From the NCBI RefSeq assembly GCF_029502005.1, contig NZ_JAMQOT010000005.1, forward strand, positions 1-64,000: DNA of 64,000 nucleotides. Direction: 5' to 3'. The first letter of the stretch is position 1. Each line of letters opens with the position of its first letter. This document shows positions 26,467 to 35,291 of this stretch, piece by piece. The position numbers and the translations under genes were made by a program. The notes under the pieces were generated by a model. That model ran no database searches. It was given only the letters and a program-made list of their open reading frames with translations, and was not told where the DNA came from. The stretch is from Natrinema salsiterrestre. Its GTDB lineage: Archaea; Halobacteriota; Halobacteria; Halobacteriales; Natrialbaceae.

Positions 26467-27864
26467 CTACCCGCGCCGAAGCGACGTCCCCTCGAACGGC
26501 ATCGACAACTCACCCTCGAGTCCGAGCAGATCCGCGATCGTCGGGGCCACGTCGATCGCGTCGACCGGCTCGTCCCCCTCGAGCGCGGGTGCTGCCGGAC
26601 CACCGAGCCCGAAACACCCGAACGCGGACTCGTCGACGCGACCGTGGGAGCCGCTCACGTTCGAGGCGTCCAGCGAGACGAGTCCCTCGTCGCCGAAGAA
26701 CAGCTCGCAGGGGTCGAAGCCGGGCTTGGCGTGAATGTCCATCTCGGTCGCGTACGGCGGCGCGTTCGCGCGGTCGTCCCACCAGTAGTACTGAAACCAT
26801 GCGTTCGGCGCTGCGACGAGGACGAACTCCCCGGCGTTCGGGTGGTCGATCTCGCGCTCGGCTTTGCCCGCCTCCTCGAGCACGGTATCGATCCCCTCGA
26901 GCCCCGCGAGCCCCGCGAGCGCGTCGCGAGCGGCCTCGATCGCCCCCTCGTCGACGTAGACGTGTGCGATCTGGTGGTCGACCATGGCGAATGCGTCCGA
27001 GGCGGCGAGATCGACGTCGCCGTCGTCGGCCGTCTCGAGCAGGCCGGCGTCGCGGAGCGCGCGGTTGGGGAACACCGGCCGATCGACCTCGTGAAAGCCG
27101 TACTCGCTGACGAGGGTGAGCAGGGTCTCGTCCCAGCGGTCGGTCGCGGAGAGGAAGTCGAGGAACTCCTCGAGGAGCCCGTCGACGACGTCGAGCTGTT
27201 CGGTAAAGGCGTCGCTCTCGGGGCCGTCGCTCTGGCCGACGTAGTCCAGGTGGGGAACGTAGATCCAGAGGAGATCGGGATCGAACCGATCGATCGCCTC
27301 GCGGGCGGCCGACAAGATCCAGCGGCTTCCCTCCTCGTTCGCCCCGGGGCCCCAGTAGTTGTGCAGCGGGAAGTGACCCAGCTCCGCCCGGAGGTCGTCG
27401 TAGAAGCCGTCCGGGTTCGTCCAGCAGTTCATCTCGAGAATGTCGTTGTTCTCGTCCTCGATCGGCGAGGGGGTGACCGCGACGTCGGCGCTCGTCCCGA
27501 TCAGGTGCTGGAAGTTCAGGACGCCGGTGGTCAGCCCCGCTTCGTCGCTCGCGGTCTCCCAGAGCCGGTCTCGTCCGTCGCGGTCGCGCTCCCAGAACTC
27601 GGCGGCGTCGCGCTCGCGGTCGTACTCGCCGCTCGAGATGTCGCCGTGCTCGCCGGGGCCGCGCCCGGTCCCGAGCGTCGTCTGGGCGGGAACCGTCACG
27701 GCGGGGAACGGCGGCCGGAGGTCGGTCATCGATTCGGTCGAAACGAACGACTCGAGCGCCGGCGTTCGGTCGGCGTCGACGTGTTCGGGCCGGAGGCCGA
27801 CGACGTCGAGAACGATCACGCGGCCTGCAGTGTCAGTCGCGGCGGGAATCGTCGGTTCGGTCAT
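26467..27864 (-). CDS. Alkaline-phosphatase-superfamily phosphodiesterase, EboF-like
   Basis: A 465-residue protein of the type I phosphodiesterase/nucleotide pyrophosphatase group. Metal and nucleophile signatures run in order: VIVLDVVGLRPEHV (first Asp), PAVTVPAQTTLGTGRGPGEH (nucleophile Thr region, residues 55-75), YVPHLDYVGQ (Asp and His pair, near 225), SEYGFHEVD (Asp/His region, near 265) and GSHGRV (His, near 410). It lies 30 bases downstream of the inositol-phosphate synthase in one transcript. In bacterial ebo clusters EboF belongs to this superfamily; the equivalence is inferred from family and context. It may release phosphate from a cyclitol-phosphate or related lipid. Confidence 0.75.
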   Translation of the reverse strand: MTEPTIPAATDTAGRVIVLDVVGLRPEHVDADRTPALESFVSTESMTDLRPPFPAVTVPAQTTLGTGRGPGEHGDISSGEYDRERDAAEFWERDRDGRDRLWETASDEAGLTTGVLNFQHLIGTSADVAVTPSPIEDENNDILEMNCWTNPDGFYDDLRAELGHFPLHNYWGPGANEEGSRWILSAAREAIDRFDPDLLWIYVPHLDYVGQSDGPESDAFTEQLDVVDGLLEEFLDFLSATDRWDETLLTLVSEYGFHEVDRPVFPNRALRDAGLLETADDGDVDLAASDAFAMVDHQIAHVYVDEGAIEAARDALAGLAGLEGIDTVLEEAGKAEREIDHPNAGEFVLVAAPNAWFQYYWWDDRANAPPYATEMDIHAKPGFDPCELFFGDEGLVSLDASNVSGSHGRVDESAFGCFGLGGPAAPALEGDEPVDAIDVAPTIADLLGLEGELSMPFEGTSLRRG

Positions 27865-27894
27865 GGTTTCACTGTGGGCAGGTGGTGGTCGGGG

Positions 27895-29109
27895 TCAGCG
27901 GTACCGCTCGGCGTAGTCGTACAGGCGATTCAGCTGCAGGGAGAAGTCGTGCTCCTCGACGCCGAGGGGCGCTTTGAAGAACGACGCGAGCTGGGGCTGG
28001 AGCCCGCCGTGTCCGTGCTCGTCGGCGTGGGCGATCAGGCGCACCAGATCGAGGACGAGCGGGGCGGCCAGCGCGGAGTCGGATCCCTCCCACGTGAACT
28101 GCATTTTCATCTCCGTCTCGAGGAAGCCCTCGAAGTGGATGTAATCCCAAGCCGTTTTCCAGTCAGCCAGCGACGGCGTGTAGTCGATCCGGACCCGGTT
28201 GTGATCGATGTCGGGCAGGATCGACTCGAGCACGTCGCCCTTGGTCGCGAGCTTCCCCGCGGCGTTGGCCTCGTCCTCGAGGACGAGCCCGTCCGCGTTG
28301 CCGAGGATGTTGTGCCCCTCCCAGCTCATGACGTGGAGGTTTCGCCCGGCGAACATGGGCGCCAGTGCGGACTTGACGAGCGTCTCGCCGGTCTTGGCGT
28401 CGCGTCCCGTGTGGGGGACCTCGTTTTCGGCCGCGAACTCGCGGATCCCGCCGAGGGCGTTGCCCGTACTCGGCGTGAAGTTGACGAACGGATGCCCGCC
28501 GGCGATCGCGGCGTAGGCGTAGCACACGCTCGCCGGCAGGTCGCGGTCGTCCTCGTCGATCGCCCGTTCGAGGGCGTCTCGACTGTCGTATCGTTCCGGA
28601 TCGGGCAGTTCCGGTTCCGTCGAGGCGACGTTGACGACGACGAGCCGCTCGAGGTCGTGGCGGTCGCGGAACGACTCGTAATCGTCACCGATCTGCTCGA
28701 CGACCTCCCGAATCGCCAGGTCTTCGTCTAACCGTTCGCTCTCTTCCGAGAGGGCGGCCCCGCAGTTGATCGCCGTCCCGACCTCGATCCGCTCGTCGAT
28801 TTCGGCGAGGTCGTCTCGGACCGCCTCGAGCGCGTCCGCGTCCGGGACGCCGTTTCGGTCGCGCTGGCGTTCGGCCTGCGCGACGATCGATTCGGGTTCG
28901 ATGTCGTGGCCGCCGAAGACGAGACCCTCGACCGGCGGGAGATCGAGGCTCGAGACCTGCTCGCGTTCCGTGACCATTCCGGTCGTCCCGGTACGCCCTC
29001 GGGCGATCGCGCGGGCACCGACGATCGCCATCGTCGCGACGTTCCCGCGGGCACCGACGAGCCAGACCCCCGTTCGCTCGTCGACCGGTCTATCCGTCCC
29101 CTGACTCAT
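27895..29109 (-). CDS. ino1: Myo-inositol-1-phosphate synthase
   Basis: A 404-residue protein. It has an N-terminal NAD-binding motif (GVWLVGARGNVATMAIVGAR, residues 15-34) and family signatures HTGRDAKTGETLVKSALAPM, WEGHNILGNADG and DIDHNRVRIDYTPS, which build the active site that converts glucose 6-phosphate to inositol 3-phosphate. The reaction is the entry to inositol lipids and solutes such as archaetidylinositol. It leads a leftward transcript with the phosphodiesterase and is divergent from the TatD/isomerase/UbiA genes, suggesting that its product feeds them. Confidence 0.85.
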   Translation of the reverse strand: MSQGTDRPVDERTGVWLVGARGNVATMAIVGARAIARGRTGTTGMVTEREQVSSLDLPPVEGLVFGGHDIEPESIVAQAERQRDRNGVPDADALEAVRDDLAEIDERIEVGTAINCGAALSEESERLDEDLAIREVVEQIGDDYESFRDRHDLERLVVVNVASTEPELPDPERYDSRDALERAIDEDDRDLPASVCYAYAAIAGGHPFVNFTPSTGNALGGIREFAAENEVPHTGRDAKTGETLVKSALAPMFAGRNLHVMSWEGHNILGNADGLVLEDEANAAGKLATKGDVLESILPDIDHNRVRIDYTPSLADWKTAWDYIHFEGFLETEMKMQFTWEGSDSALAAPLVLDLVRLIAHADEHGHGGLQPQLASFFKAPLGVEEHDFSLQLNRLYDYAERYR

Positions 29110-29400
29110 CGCGAATCCTCCCCGCTCGACGGGTAACGGCTATCGAATTGCGACCGCCCGCTCCCCCCGGGATCGATCGCGCGCCACCCGTCGACTCCGA
29201 TCGCTCGTTCGGTCGGGATCATTCCCACGAACGTGGGGACCGTACCGGTTTCGTTATGGCTTCCGTAGCGGAAGTAATTCGGATTTGATCGGCCGTAACA
29301 CCGTATTCCAGCGGAGGAGGAGTCGATCCGTCGGGATCAACGCCGGGTTTGCCGAGCGAACGATCACAGCACCAAACCGTCCGTTCGTCGGACGGCGGGT
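29110..29400. promoter_or_regulatory. Divergent control region of the ebo-like locus with two palindromes
   Basis: This 291-bp gap holds the promoters of both arms. Two perfect inverted repeats stand out: CCCACG-AA-CGTGGG at 29224-29237 and CTTCCG-TAG-CGGAAG at 29260-29274. They could be operators for a shared regulator, or the stems of a leader. No small gene is convincing here; a start inside the region would place extra non-conserved residues before the TatD-type protein. Confidence 0.45.
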
Positions 29401-30201
29401 ATGCGGATTATCGATCCTCACATGCACATGGTATCGCGCTCGGCCGAGGACTACCGACGGGCGCGGCGAGCGGGTGTCGAGTGCTGCATCGAGCCGGCGT
29501 TCTGGAGCGGCCAGGACAAACGCAACGCGGGCTCGTTCTTCGATTACTTCGAGCAGATCATCGACCACGAGACCGATCGCGCGGAACGAGCCGCTAATAT
29601 GGATCACTACGTGACGATCGGCCTCGAGCCGAAGGAGGCCAACTACCGCGACATGGCCGAAGACGTCCTCGACCGCATTCCGGAGTACCTCGAGCGCGAC
29701 CCCGTCGTCGGCGTCGGCGAGATCGGTTTCGATCAGGTGACCGACGACGAGGAGTGGGCGTTCCGCCGCCAGCTCGAGATCGCCGACGACCGCGAGCTGC
29801 CGGTCATTATCCACACCCCACACACCGACAAGCCGTCGGGCACCGAGCGCATCGTCGAGATCGTCGAAGAGATGGGCGTCACGCAGGAGCGGATCATCAT
29901 CGATCACAACACCGAGAACACGATCGATATCTCGACTCGGACGGACTGCTGGATCGGCTTCACGCTCTATCCCGGCAAGATCGAGACCGGGTCGGCGATC
30001 GACCTGCTCGAGGAGTACGGGACCGACAACATGATCTTCAACAGCGCGGCCGACTGGGACCCCTCGGACCCGCTCGCGGTGCCGAAGGCCCGCGACGAGA
30101 TGCTCGATCGGGGCTGGGACCGCGAGGACGTACGGAAGGTGGTCTTCGAGAACCCCTACGAGTTCTTCGACCAGTCGCCGAACTTCGACTACGAGGCCTG
30201 A
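29401..30201 (+). CDS. TatD-family metal-dependent hydrolase, EboB-like
   Basis: A 266-residue amidohydrolase of the TatD type. Metal ligands appear in the family's order: H7 and H9 in RIIDPHMHM, a glutamate in VGVGEIGFDQV (near residue 104), a histidine in LPVIIHTPHT (near 139), a histidine in IIIDHNTEN (near 166) and an aspartate in NSAADWDPS (near 220). Insertions compared with bacterial TatD nucleases suggest a different substrate, as for EboB in ebo clusters. Its stop lies four bases before the next start, so translation is coupled. The exact reaction is unknown. Confidence 0.75.
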   Translation: MRIIDPHMHMVSRSAEDYRRARRAGVECCIEPAFWSGQDKRNAGSFFDYFEQIIDHETDRAERAANMDHYVTIGLEPKEANYRDMAEDVLDRIPEYLERDPVVGVGEIGFDQVTDDEEWAFRRQLEIADDRELPVIIHTPHTDKPSGTERIVEIVEEMGVTQERIIIDHNTENTIDISTRTDCWIGFTLYPGKIETGSAIDLLEEYGTDNMIFNSAADWDPSDPLAVPKARDEMLDRGWDREDVRKVVFENPYEFFDQSPNFDYEA

Positions 30202-30205
30202 ACGC

Positions 30206-31036
30206 ATGCAGTTCGGCTTCTCCACCAACGCCTTCCGGGAGTACCAGCTCGAGGACGCGATCGAGGCCGTCGCCGACGCGGGGTACGACGGCGTCGAGAT
30301 TCTGCTCGACGAACCCCACCTGTATCCCCCCGACTGTTCCCGCGAGGAAATCGAGCGCGTCGCGGACGTCCTCGAGCGCCACGACATCGCCGTCAGCAAC
30401 GGCAACGCGTTCATGCTGACCGCGATCGAGGACTTCCATCACCCCTCGTACATCGAGGTCGACGAAGGGTATCGGCAGAAGCGGATCGACTACACCCTCG
30501 CCGCGCTCGAGACCGCGGCCGACCTCGGTCTCCCGTACATCTCGATCGAACCCGGCGGACCGATTCCCGAGGGGAAGTCCCGCGAGTGGGCGATGGACAC
30601 CTTCGTCGATAGCCTCGAGCGGGTCGTCCCGAGGGCCGAGGAGCTGGGCGTCGACCTCCTCGTCGAACCCGAACCCGACCTGCTGATCGAGACGGCCGAC
30701 GAGCTCCTCGCGCTGCTCGAGCGCGTCGACTCCGAGCGCGTCCGGTGTAATTTCGACGCCGGCCACTTCTACTGCGTCGGCGAGGACCCCGCCGAACTCG
30801 TCGACCCGCTCTGGGAGCACACGAGCCACTACCACCTCGAGGACATCCCGGCCGACCGGAGTCACGAGCACACGCGACTCGGCGACGGGGCCATGGAGAT
30901 CGACGCCTTCCTCGGCGAACTCGAGACTCGCGGCTACGACGGCTTCGTCACCGTCGAACTCTACCCCTACGAGGAGACGCCGGTCGAGACCGCGCGGGCG
31001 GCGATGGACTACCTCGAGGAACGCGGGTGGGCGTAG
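30206..31036 (+). CDS. Xylose-isomerase-like TIM barrel, EboE-like, copy 1
   Basis: A 276-residue sugar phosphate isomerase/epimerase (AP endonuclease 2 family). Strand-end motifs of the barrel are visible: MQFGFSTNAFREYQLEDAIE, GYDGVEILLDEPHLY, ISIEPGGPIPEG, LLVEPEPDLLIE, CNFDAGHFY and YHLEDIPADRSHEHTRLGDG. The acidic and histidine residues Glu, Asp, His and Glu at these ends are the usual divalent metal site. It sits between the TatD-type and UbiA genes (spacers 4 and 1 bases), the arrangement expected of an operon. A paralog follows at 32414. Confidence 0.8.
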   Translation: MQFGFSTNAFREYQLEDAIEAVADAGYDGVEILLDEPHLYPPDCSREEIERVADVLERHDIAVSNGNAFMLTAIEDFHHPSYIEVDEGYRQKRIDYTLAALETAADLGLPYISIEPGGPIPEGKSREWAMDTFVDSLERVVPRAEELGVDLLVEPEPDLLIETADELLALLERVDSERVRCNFDAGHFYCVGEDPAELVDPLWEHTSHYHLEDIPADRSHEHTRLGDGAMEIDAFLGELETRGYDGFVTVELYPYEETPVETARAAMDYLEERGWA

Positions 31037-31037
31037 G

Positions 31038-32009
31038 GTGGCCGGCGGCGCGTCGTCGGACCGCGACGAGCGGGCGAGCGCGGTCGACGACGGCGACCGG
31101 AGCGACCTGCGGGCGATCCTCGGCGGGTACGCCGAACTGGTCCGGCTTCCGAATCTCTTCACCGCGCCGCCGGACGTGATTCTCGGCGCCGCGCTGGCGG
31201 CTCTCGCCGGTGGGACGCCGCTACCGACGAGAGTCGGCGGACTCGCGCTCGGATCGGTGCTCCTCTACGCCGGCGGGACGACGCTCAACGACGCCTTCGA
31301 CGCCCCCGTCGACGCTCGAGAGCGACCCGAACGGCCGATCCCCTCGGGTCGGGTGGCTCGACGAACCGCGTTCGGACTGGGATTCGCACTCCTCCTCGTC
31401 GCCGTCGCGGTCGCGTTCGCCGTCGCGGGCGGTCCGGCCGGCGTCGCGGCCGGGCTGGTCGCCGTCGCAATCGTCGCCTACGACGGCTTCCTCAAGGGAT
31501 CTGCCGCCGGTTTCCTCGCGATGGGAATCACCCGCGGGCTAAACGTCGTTCTCGGGACGACCGCGGTCGGAGCCGTGGTCCTCGAGTCGCCGCGTCGACT
31601 CCTGGCCGTGCCCGCGGTCGTCACCGCCTACATCGCTGCCGTCACGTTCATGGCCGCGCGAGAGACCGAGGGCGGAAATCGGCGCGCCGTCGCGGTCGCG
31701 TCCGCGGGTGCGGTCGCGGCGGTGCTCGCCCTCGGCTGGTTCCTCGCGGGCGTCGAGCCGGCAGCGCTTGAGGCCGCCGTCGCCCTCGCCTTCGCGGGCG
31801 CGTTCTGCTGGTGGGTCGGCCGACCGCTGCGGGCCGCGTTCGCCGATCCGGTGCCGAGTACCGTGGGGCCCGCGGTCGGCGCGTGCGTCCTCGGGCTCGT
31901 GTTGCTCGACGCCGCCTTCGCCGCCGCCGTCGGCGTTCGCTGGGGGCTCGCGGCCGGCCTCGCTCTCGTTCCGGCGGTGGGACTGTCGCGCGCGTTCGAC
32001 GTGACGTGA
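31038..32009 (+). CDS. UbiA-family prenyltransferase, EboC-like
   Basis: A 323-residue integral membrane protein with a GTG start immediately after the previous stop. About eight to nine membrane helices follow a 25-residue acidic head. The first aspartate-rich motif is TLNDAFDAPVDARERPERPI (Asn84, Asp85, Asp88, Asp92), the prenyl-diphosphate site of UbiA enzymes; IPSGRV follows. The second Asp motif is weaker (YDGFLKGSAAGF, near residue 155). UbiA proteins attach prenyl groups to acceptors in the membrane; EboC is the UbiA member of the ebo cluster. Acceptor here might be a cyclitol, but that is an inference. Confidence 0.8.
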   Translation: MAGGASSDRDERASAVDDGDRSDLRAILGGYAELVRLPNLFTAPPDVILGAALAALAGGTPLPTRVGGLALGSVLLYAGGTTLNDAFDAPVDARERPERPIPSGRVARRTAFGLGFALLLVAVAVAFAVAGGPAGVAAGLVAVAIVAYDGFLKGSAAGFLAMGITRGLNVVLGTTAVGAVVLESPRRLLAVPAVVTAYIAAVTFMAARETEGGNRRAVAVASAGAVAAVLALGWFLAGVEPAALEAAVALAFAGAFCWWVGRPLRAAFADPVPSTVGPAVGACVLGLVLLDAAFAAAVGVRWGLAAGLALVPAVGLSRAFDVT

Positions 32010-32413
32010 CTCACCACGTGCGCTGTGATCTCGTGCGGTGTGATGTGAGTAACCGCGTTGCGGTGGCGCGCGCTGAACCGCGGTGAGTCGATGACGAACC
32101 GCGGTTCGACACCGTGTGAGGGACGAGGGAGGGAGCACCGCGACCGACCGAGTCGGTTGGGGAGGGTGTGGAAGTTCCCCGTTGCCACGTAAGTGAGGAG
32201 TCGCGTTCGATTCAGCGCTCCCTGAATAAGATAGCTCTACTCGATCTGGCACCGGGGAATCGTCACGCCCCTCCCCACCCGACTCACTCGCGCAGTATCC
32301 TCGGCCGACAGCGCGCGCCACAGCAAGAGGCCGTCACAGTACGCAGGTCTGACTCCCGGTCGAGAGGGAGGGCCAACGAATTAGTGGCATTTCGGTGTAC
32401 GAGGCACAGATCG
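32010..32413. other. Gap with a 15-bp tandem repeat
   Basis: About 400 bases between the UbiA gene and the second isomerase. At 32017-32046 two copies of a 15-mer lie side by side, CGTGCGCTGTGATCT and CGTGCGGTGTGATGT. The rest has no gene and little structure. A long in-frame extension of the next gene into this region is not family-like. The promoter of the next gene should lie near 32380-32390, but no strong TATA box is visible. Confidence 0.4.
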
Positions 32414-33262
32414 ATGGTCGAACTCGCATTCTCGACAAACGCGTACACGCGCCACTCCCTCCCCGAAGCCGTTCGGCGGATCGCCGACCACGGCTATACG
32501 GGCGTCGAACTCCTCGGTGACGATCCCCACGCCTACTTCCCCGAGTTCGGCGACGACGACCGTGCCGCCCTGCTCGAGACACTCGAGGAGACGGACCTCG
32601 CCGTCTCGAATGTCAACGCGAACACGGCGATGGGGTACTACGACGACGCGCCGCCGTCGTCGTTCTTCGAACCGAGCGTGATCCGCGCCGACGACGAGGC
32701 CCGCGAGTGGCGCGTCGAGTACACCAAACGGGCGATCGATCTCGCCGAGACGGTCGGCTCGCCGGCGGTCTGTCTGGCGAGCGGCCGCCCGCTCCCGGGG
32801 ACGATGCCCGAGGCGGCCCGCGAGTACCTCCACCAATCGCTCCGCGAGATCCTCGACTACGCCGAGCCGCGCGGGGTCGACGTCGGCATCGAGTTCGAGC
32901 CCGAGTTGCTGATCGAGAACACCGAGGAGGTGCTCGCACTCATCGACGAGCTCGGCCGCGACTCGCTGGGCGTCAACCTCGACGTCGGCCACGCGGCCGT
33001 CTACGGCGAAGACGTCGCGGAGAGCATCCGCGCCAGCGCCGGCTCCATCACCGGCGTCCACCTCGAGGACATCGTCGGCGGCCGCCGGGGGAAACACTAC
33101 CATCGGATCCCCGGCGAGGGTGATCTCGACTTTCGGGCGATCTTCGACGCGCTCGAGGACGTCGGCTACGACGGCTTCGCGACGCTCGAGCTCTACACCT
33201 ACCCCGACGAACCGGATCGCGCGGCACGAGAGGCCTACGCGGAACTCGAGGCGTACGTGTAG
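32414..33262 (+). CDS. Xylose-isomerase-like TIM barrel, EboE-like, copy 2
   Basis: A 282-residue paralog of the protein at 30206: MVELAFSTNAYTRHSLPEAV and GYTGVELLGDDPHAYFPEF match the first barrel strands. EPELLIENTEEVLALI, NLDVGHAAVYG and VHLEDIVGGRRGKHYHRIPG follow at the corresponding sites, again giving Glu, Asp, His and Glu as metal ligands. I started at the ATG at 32414, where homology with the paralog begins. It lies outside the tight operon, 404 bases downstream, so it may be a separately controlled or later duplicate acting on a related substrate. Confidence 0.75.
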   Translation: MVELAFSTNAYTRHSLPEAVRRIADHGYTGVELLGDDPHAYFPEFGDDDRAALLETLEETDLAVSNVNANTAMGYYDDAPPSSFFEPSVIRADDEAREWRVEYTKRAIDLAETVGSPAVCLASGRPLPGTMPEAAREYLHQSLREILDYAEPRGVDVGIEFEPELLIENTEEVLALIDELGRDSLGVNLDVGHAAVYGEDVAESIRASAGSITGVHLEDIVGGRRGKHYHRIPGEGDLDFRAIFDALEDVGYDGFATLELYTYPDEPDRAAREAYAELEAYV

Positions 33263-33340
33263 CTCGGCGAATCGCGAACCGACCCCTCGGTCTGACCGGG
33301 TCCTCAATCCTTTTTACCCCCTGCGACCATTCCACCGAGC

Positions 33341-34078
33341 ATGAAATACGTCCGCTTTCGCGATCCGGCCGGTGCGGTCCGCCGCGGCGAGTACGAGAAC
33401 GGGACCGTCCACTTCGCGAACGAGAGCTACGACCTCGCGAGCGACGAGATCGACGTGTTACCGCCGTCGGAGCCGTCGAAGGTCGTCTGCATCGGGCGCA
33501 ACTACGCCGACCACGCCGACGAGATGGGATCGGACCTCCCCGACCGCCCGATGCTCTTCCTGAAGCCGCCGAACGCGCTCGCGGCTCACGGCGATGCGGT
33601 GACCGTTCCCGCGGGCAAGGAGCGGATCGACCACGAGGCCGAACTCGGCGTCGTCATCGGCGAACAGTGTCGCCACGTCTCCGAAGCCGACGCCATGGAC
33701 GTCGTCGAGGGCTTTACCTGCGTGAACGACGTCTCGAACCGCGACGATCAGCGCCGGGAACAGAACTGGATCCGCGGCAAAGCGTTCGACGGGGCGGCGC
33801 CAATGGGACCCGTCCTCGCGACCCCCGACGAAGTCCCCGGCGACGCGTTCGTCCGATCGCGCGTCAACGGCGAGCTCAAACAGGACGGCTCCCGCGAGCA
33901 ACTCATCTTCTCGATTCCCGAACTGATCGCCGAGATTACCACCTATCTCACGCTCGAGCCCGGCGACGTGATCGCGACCGGCACGCCGGAGGGCGTCGGC
34001 CCGCTCGAGGACGGCGACGACGTCGAGATCGAGGTCGAGGGCGTGGGCTCGCTCGAGCACTCGGTTCGGATCCCCTGA
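33341..34078 (+). CDS. Fumarylacetoacetate hydrolase family protein
   Basis: A 245-residue FAH-superfamily enzyme. The signature VVCIGRNYADHADEM opens the catalytic domain, with HEAELGVVIG (metal-binding Glu), GFTCVNDVSNRD and VIATGTPEGVGP further on. Family members hydrolyse or decarboxylate acylpyruvates and similar beta-diketo acids in aromatic breakdown; the substrate here is open. A TATA-like CTTTTTA at about 33310-33316 lies 25-31 bases before the ATG, indicating a leaderless single transcript. Confidence 0.85.
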   Translation: MKYVRFRDPAGAVRRGEYENGTVHFANESYDLASDEIDVLPPSEPSKVVCIGRNYADHADEMGSDLPDRPMLFLKPPNALAAHGDAVTVPAGKERIDHEAELGVVIGEQCRHVSEADAMDVVEGFTCVNDVSNRDDQRREQNWIRGKAFDGAAPMGPVLATPDEVPGDAFVRSRVNGELKQDGSREQLIFSIPELIAEITTYLTLEPGDVIATGTPEGVGPLEDGDDVEIEVEGVGSLEHSVRIP

Positions 34079-34144
34079 CCCGGGACGAGTCGTAGCCGAT
34101 CGCGAGTCGAACACTTTTCGGCCTGCTCGAGAAAGAGTCCGGCA

Positions 34145-34849
34145 ATGACCGTCCGATTCGACGCGGTGACCGTCGACTGGTTCGGCCTCGCGACCGTCCG
34201 TCTCGAGGGACAGACCGGCGCGGTCGTCTACACGGACCCCGGCCCGGAACGGTACGGGTTCCTGGACGACCGCGAGCCTCGAGACGGCGATCTGGTGCTC
34301 GTCTCCCACGATCACCACTACGACCCCGAATCGATCCGGCGGGTGGCTCGCGAGGAAGCGCTGATCGTGCTCCACGAGTCGATCGCCGCCGGCGAAATCG
34401 ATGGTATCGACGAGCAGCCCGAAAGCCTCCCGTTCGAGGTCGAACGCGTCCGGGCGGACGAGTCGTTCGTCCTCGGGCCGCTCGATCTGTTCACGACGCC
34501 GGCGTACAACGATCCCGACGGCCCCCACACCGACGAACAGGGAACGCCCTACCATCCCGAAGGGCGGGGCTGTGGGTTCGGCGTCACTATCGACGGCATC
34601 ACGGCATACTGGCCGGGAGATACCGATGTGCTTCCGGTTCACGAGGAGCTGGACGTCGATCTGTTCCTACCGCCGATCGGTGGCACGTTCACGATGGATC
34701 GCCGCGAGGCCGCGTCGCTGGCCGCCACGATGGAGCCCCAACTCGTACTTCCGGTTCACTACGATACGTTCGACGCGATCGAAACCGACGAGGACGCGTT
34801 CGTCGCCGACGTCGCGAGACGGGCCGTCCCGGTCGTTCTCGACGGGTAG
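34145..34849 (+). CDS. Metallo-beta-lactamase-fold hydrolase (UlaG-like)
   Basis: A 234-residue protein with the MBL metal motif in the form VLVSHDHHYDPES (His55, His57, His58, Asp60), a histidine in PYHPEGRGCGFGVTI, ITAYWPGDTDVLP (bridging Asp) and a final His in LVLPVHYDTFDAI. The pattern is closest to the UlaG-type lactonase/hydrolase group of MBL proteins. It follows the FAH-family gene by 66 bases on the same strand and could share a transcript, but no pathway is evident. Confidence 0.8.
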   Translation: MTVRFDAVTVDWFGLATVRLEGQTGAVVYTDPGPERYGFLDDREPRDGDLVLVSHDHHYDPESIRRVAREEALIVLHESIAAGEIDGIDEQPESLPFEVERVRADESFVLGPLDLFTTPAYNDPDGPHTDEQGTPYHPEGRGCGFGVTIDGITAYWPGDTDVLPVHEELDVDLFLPPIGGTFTMDRREAASLAATMEPQLVLPVHYDTFDAIETDEDAFVADVARRAVPVVLDG

Positions 34850-34985
34850 CGGGCACGGAGAACGGTCGAAACGCGGGGACATCGAGCCATCGACGACCTC
34901 GAGTCGCGCACCGACGGACGGTCCGAACGCGAATCGGAGCTCGGTCGAGTGAAGACAGCGAACGGAGAGACCGTCTCCGACGGGA

Positions 34986-35291
34986 TCAGACCCCCGTTCG
35001 CGACCAGGCGAACACCGCGATCGCGACGAGTACCAGCACCGCGAACGCGGCCCACTGTCCGAGGCCGGTGTCGGCGATCGGCGCCAGGACGTCGACGCGA
35101 CCGGTCCCCTGGAGGAGACCGAGCGCGAGCAGGAGCGTGGCACCGATCGCGATGAGACCGATCGTGACCCCCTCTTTCATCATCCACGCGGTCTCGTCGG
35201 CCTCCTGCGCGCTCGAGGTCGTGGGCTCGTCGATCGCCTCCTCGTCCGGCTCACTGTGCGTCGGCCGTTCGCTGTCTTTGTCGTCGGCCAT
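34986..35291 (-). CDS. Small two-TM membrane protein
   Basis: A 101-residue protein with an acidic, probably cytosolic N-terminal 35 residues and two membrane helices at about 41-61 (EGVTIGLIAIGATLLLALGL) and 77-96 (GQWAAFAVLVLVAIAVFAWS). Family unknown to me. It is transcribed away from the NRAMP-like gene. Nothing suggests a partner. Confidence 0.6.
   Translation of the reverse strand: MADDKDSERPTHSEPDEEAIDEPTTSSAQEADETAWMMKEGVTIGLIAIGATLLLALGLLQGTGRVDVLAPIADTGLGQWAAFAVLVLVAIAVFAWSRTGV

Noticed and set aside
26644-28731. 695-codon rightward open frame
   Set aside because: It lies antisense to the phosphodiesterase and inositol-phosphate synthase genes.
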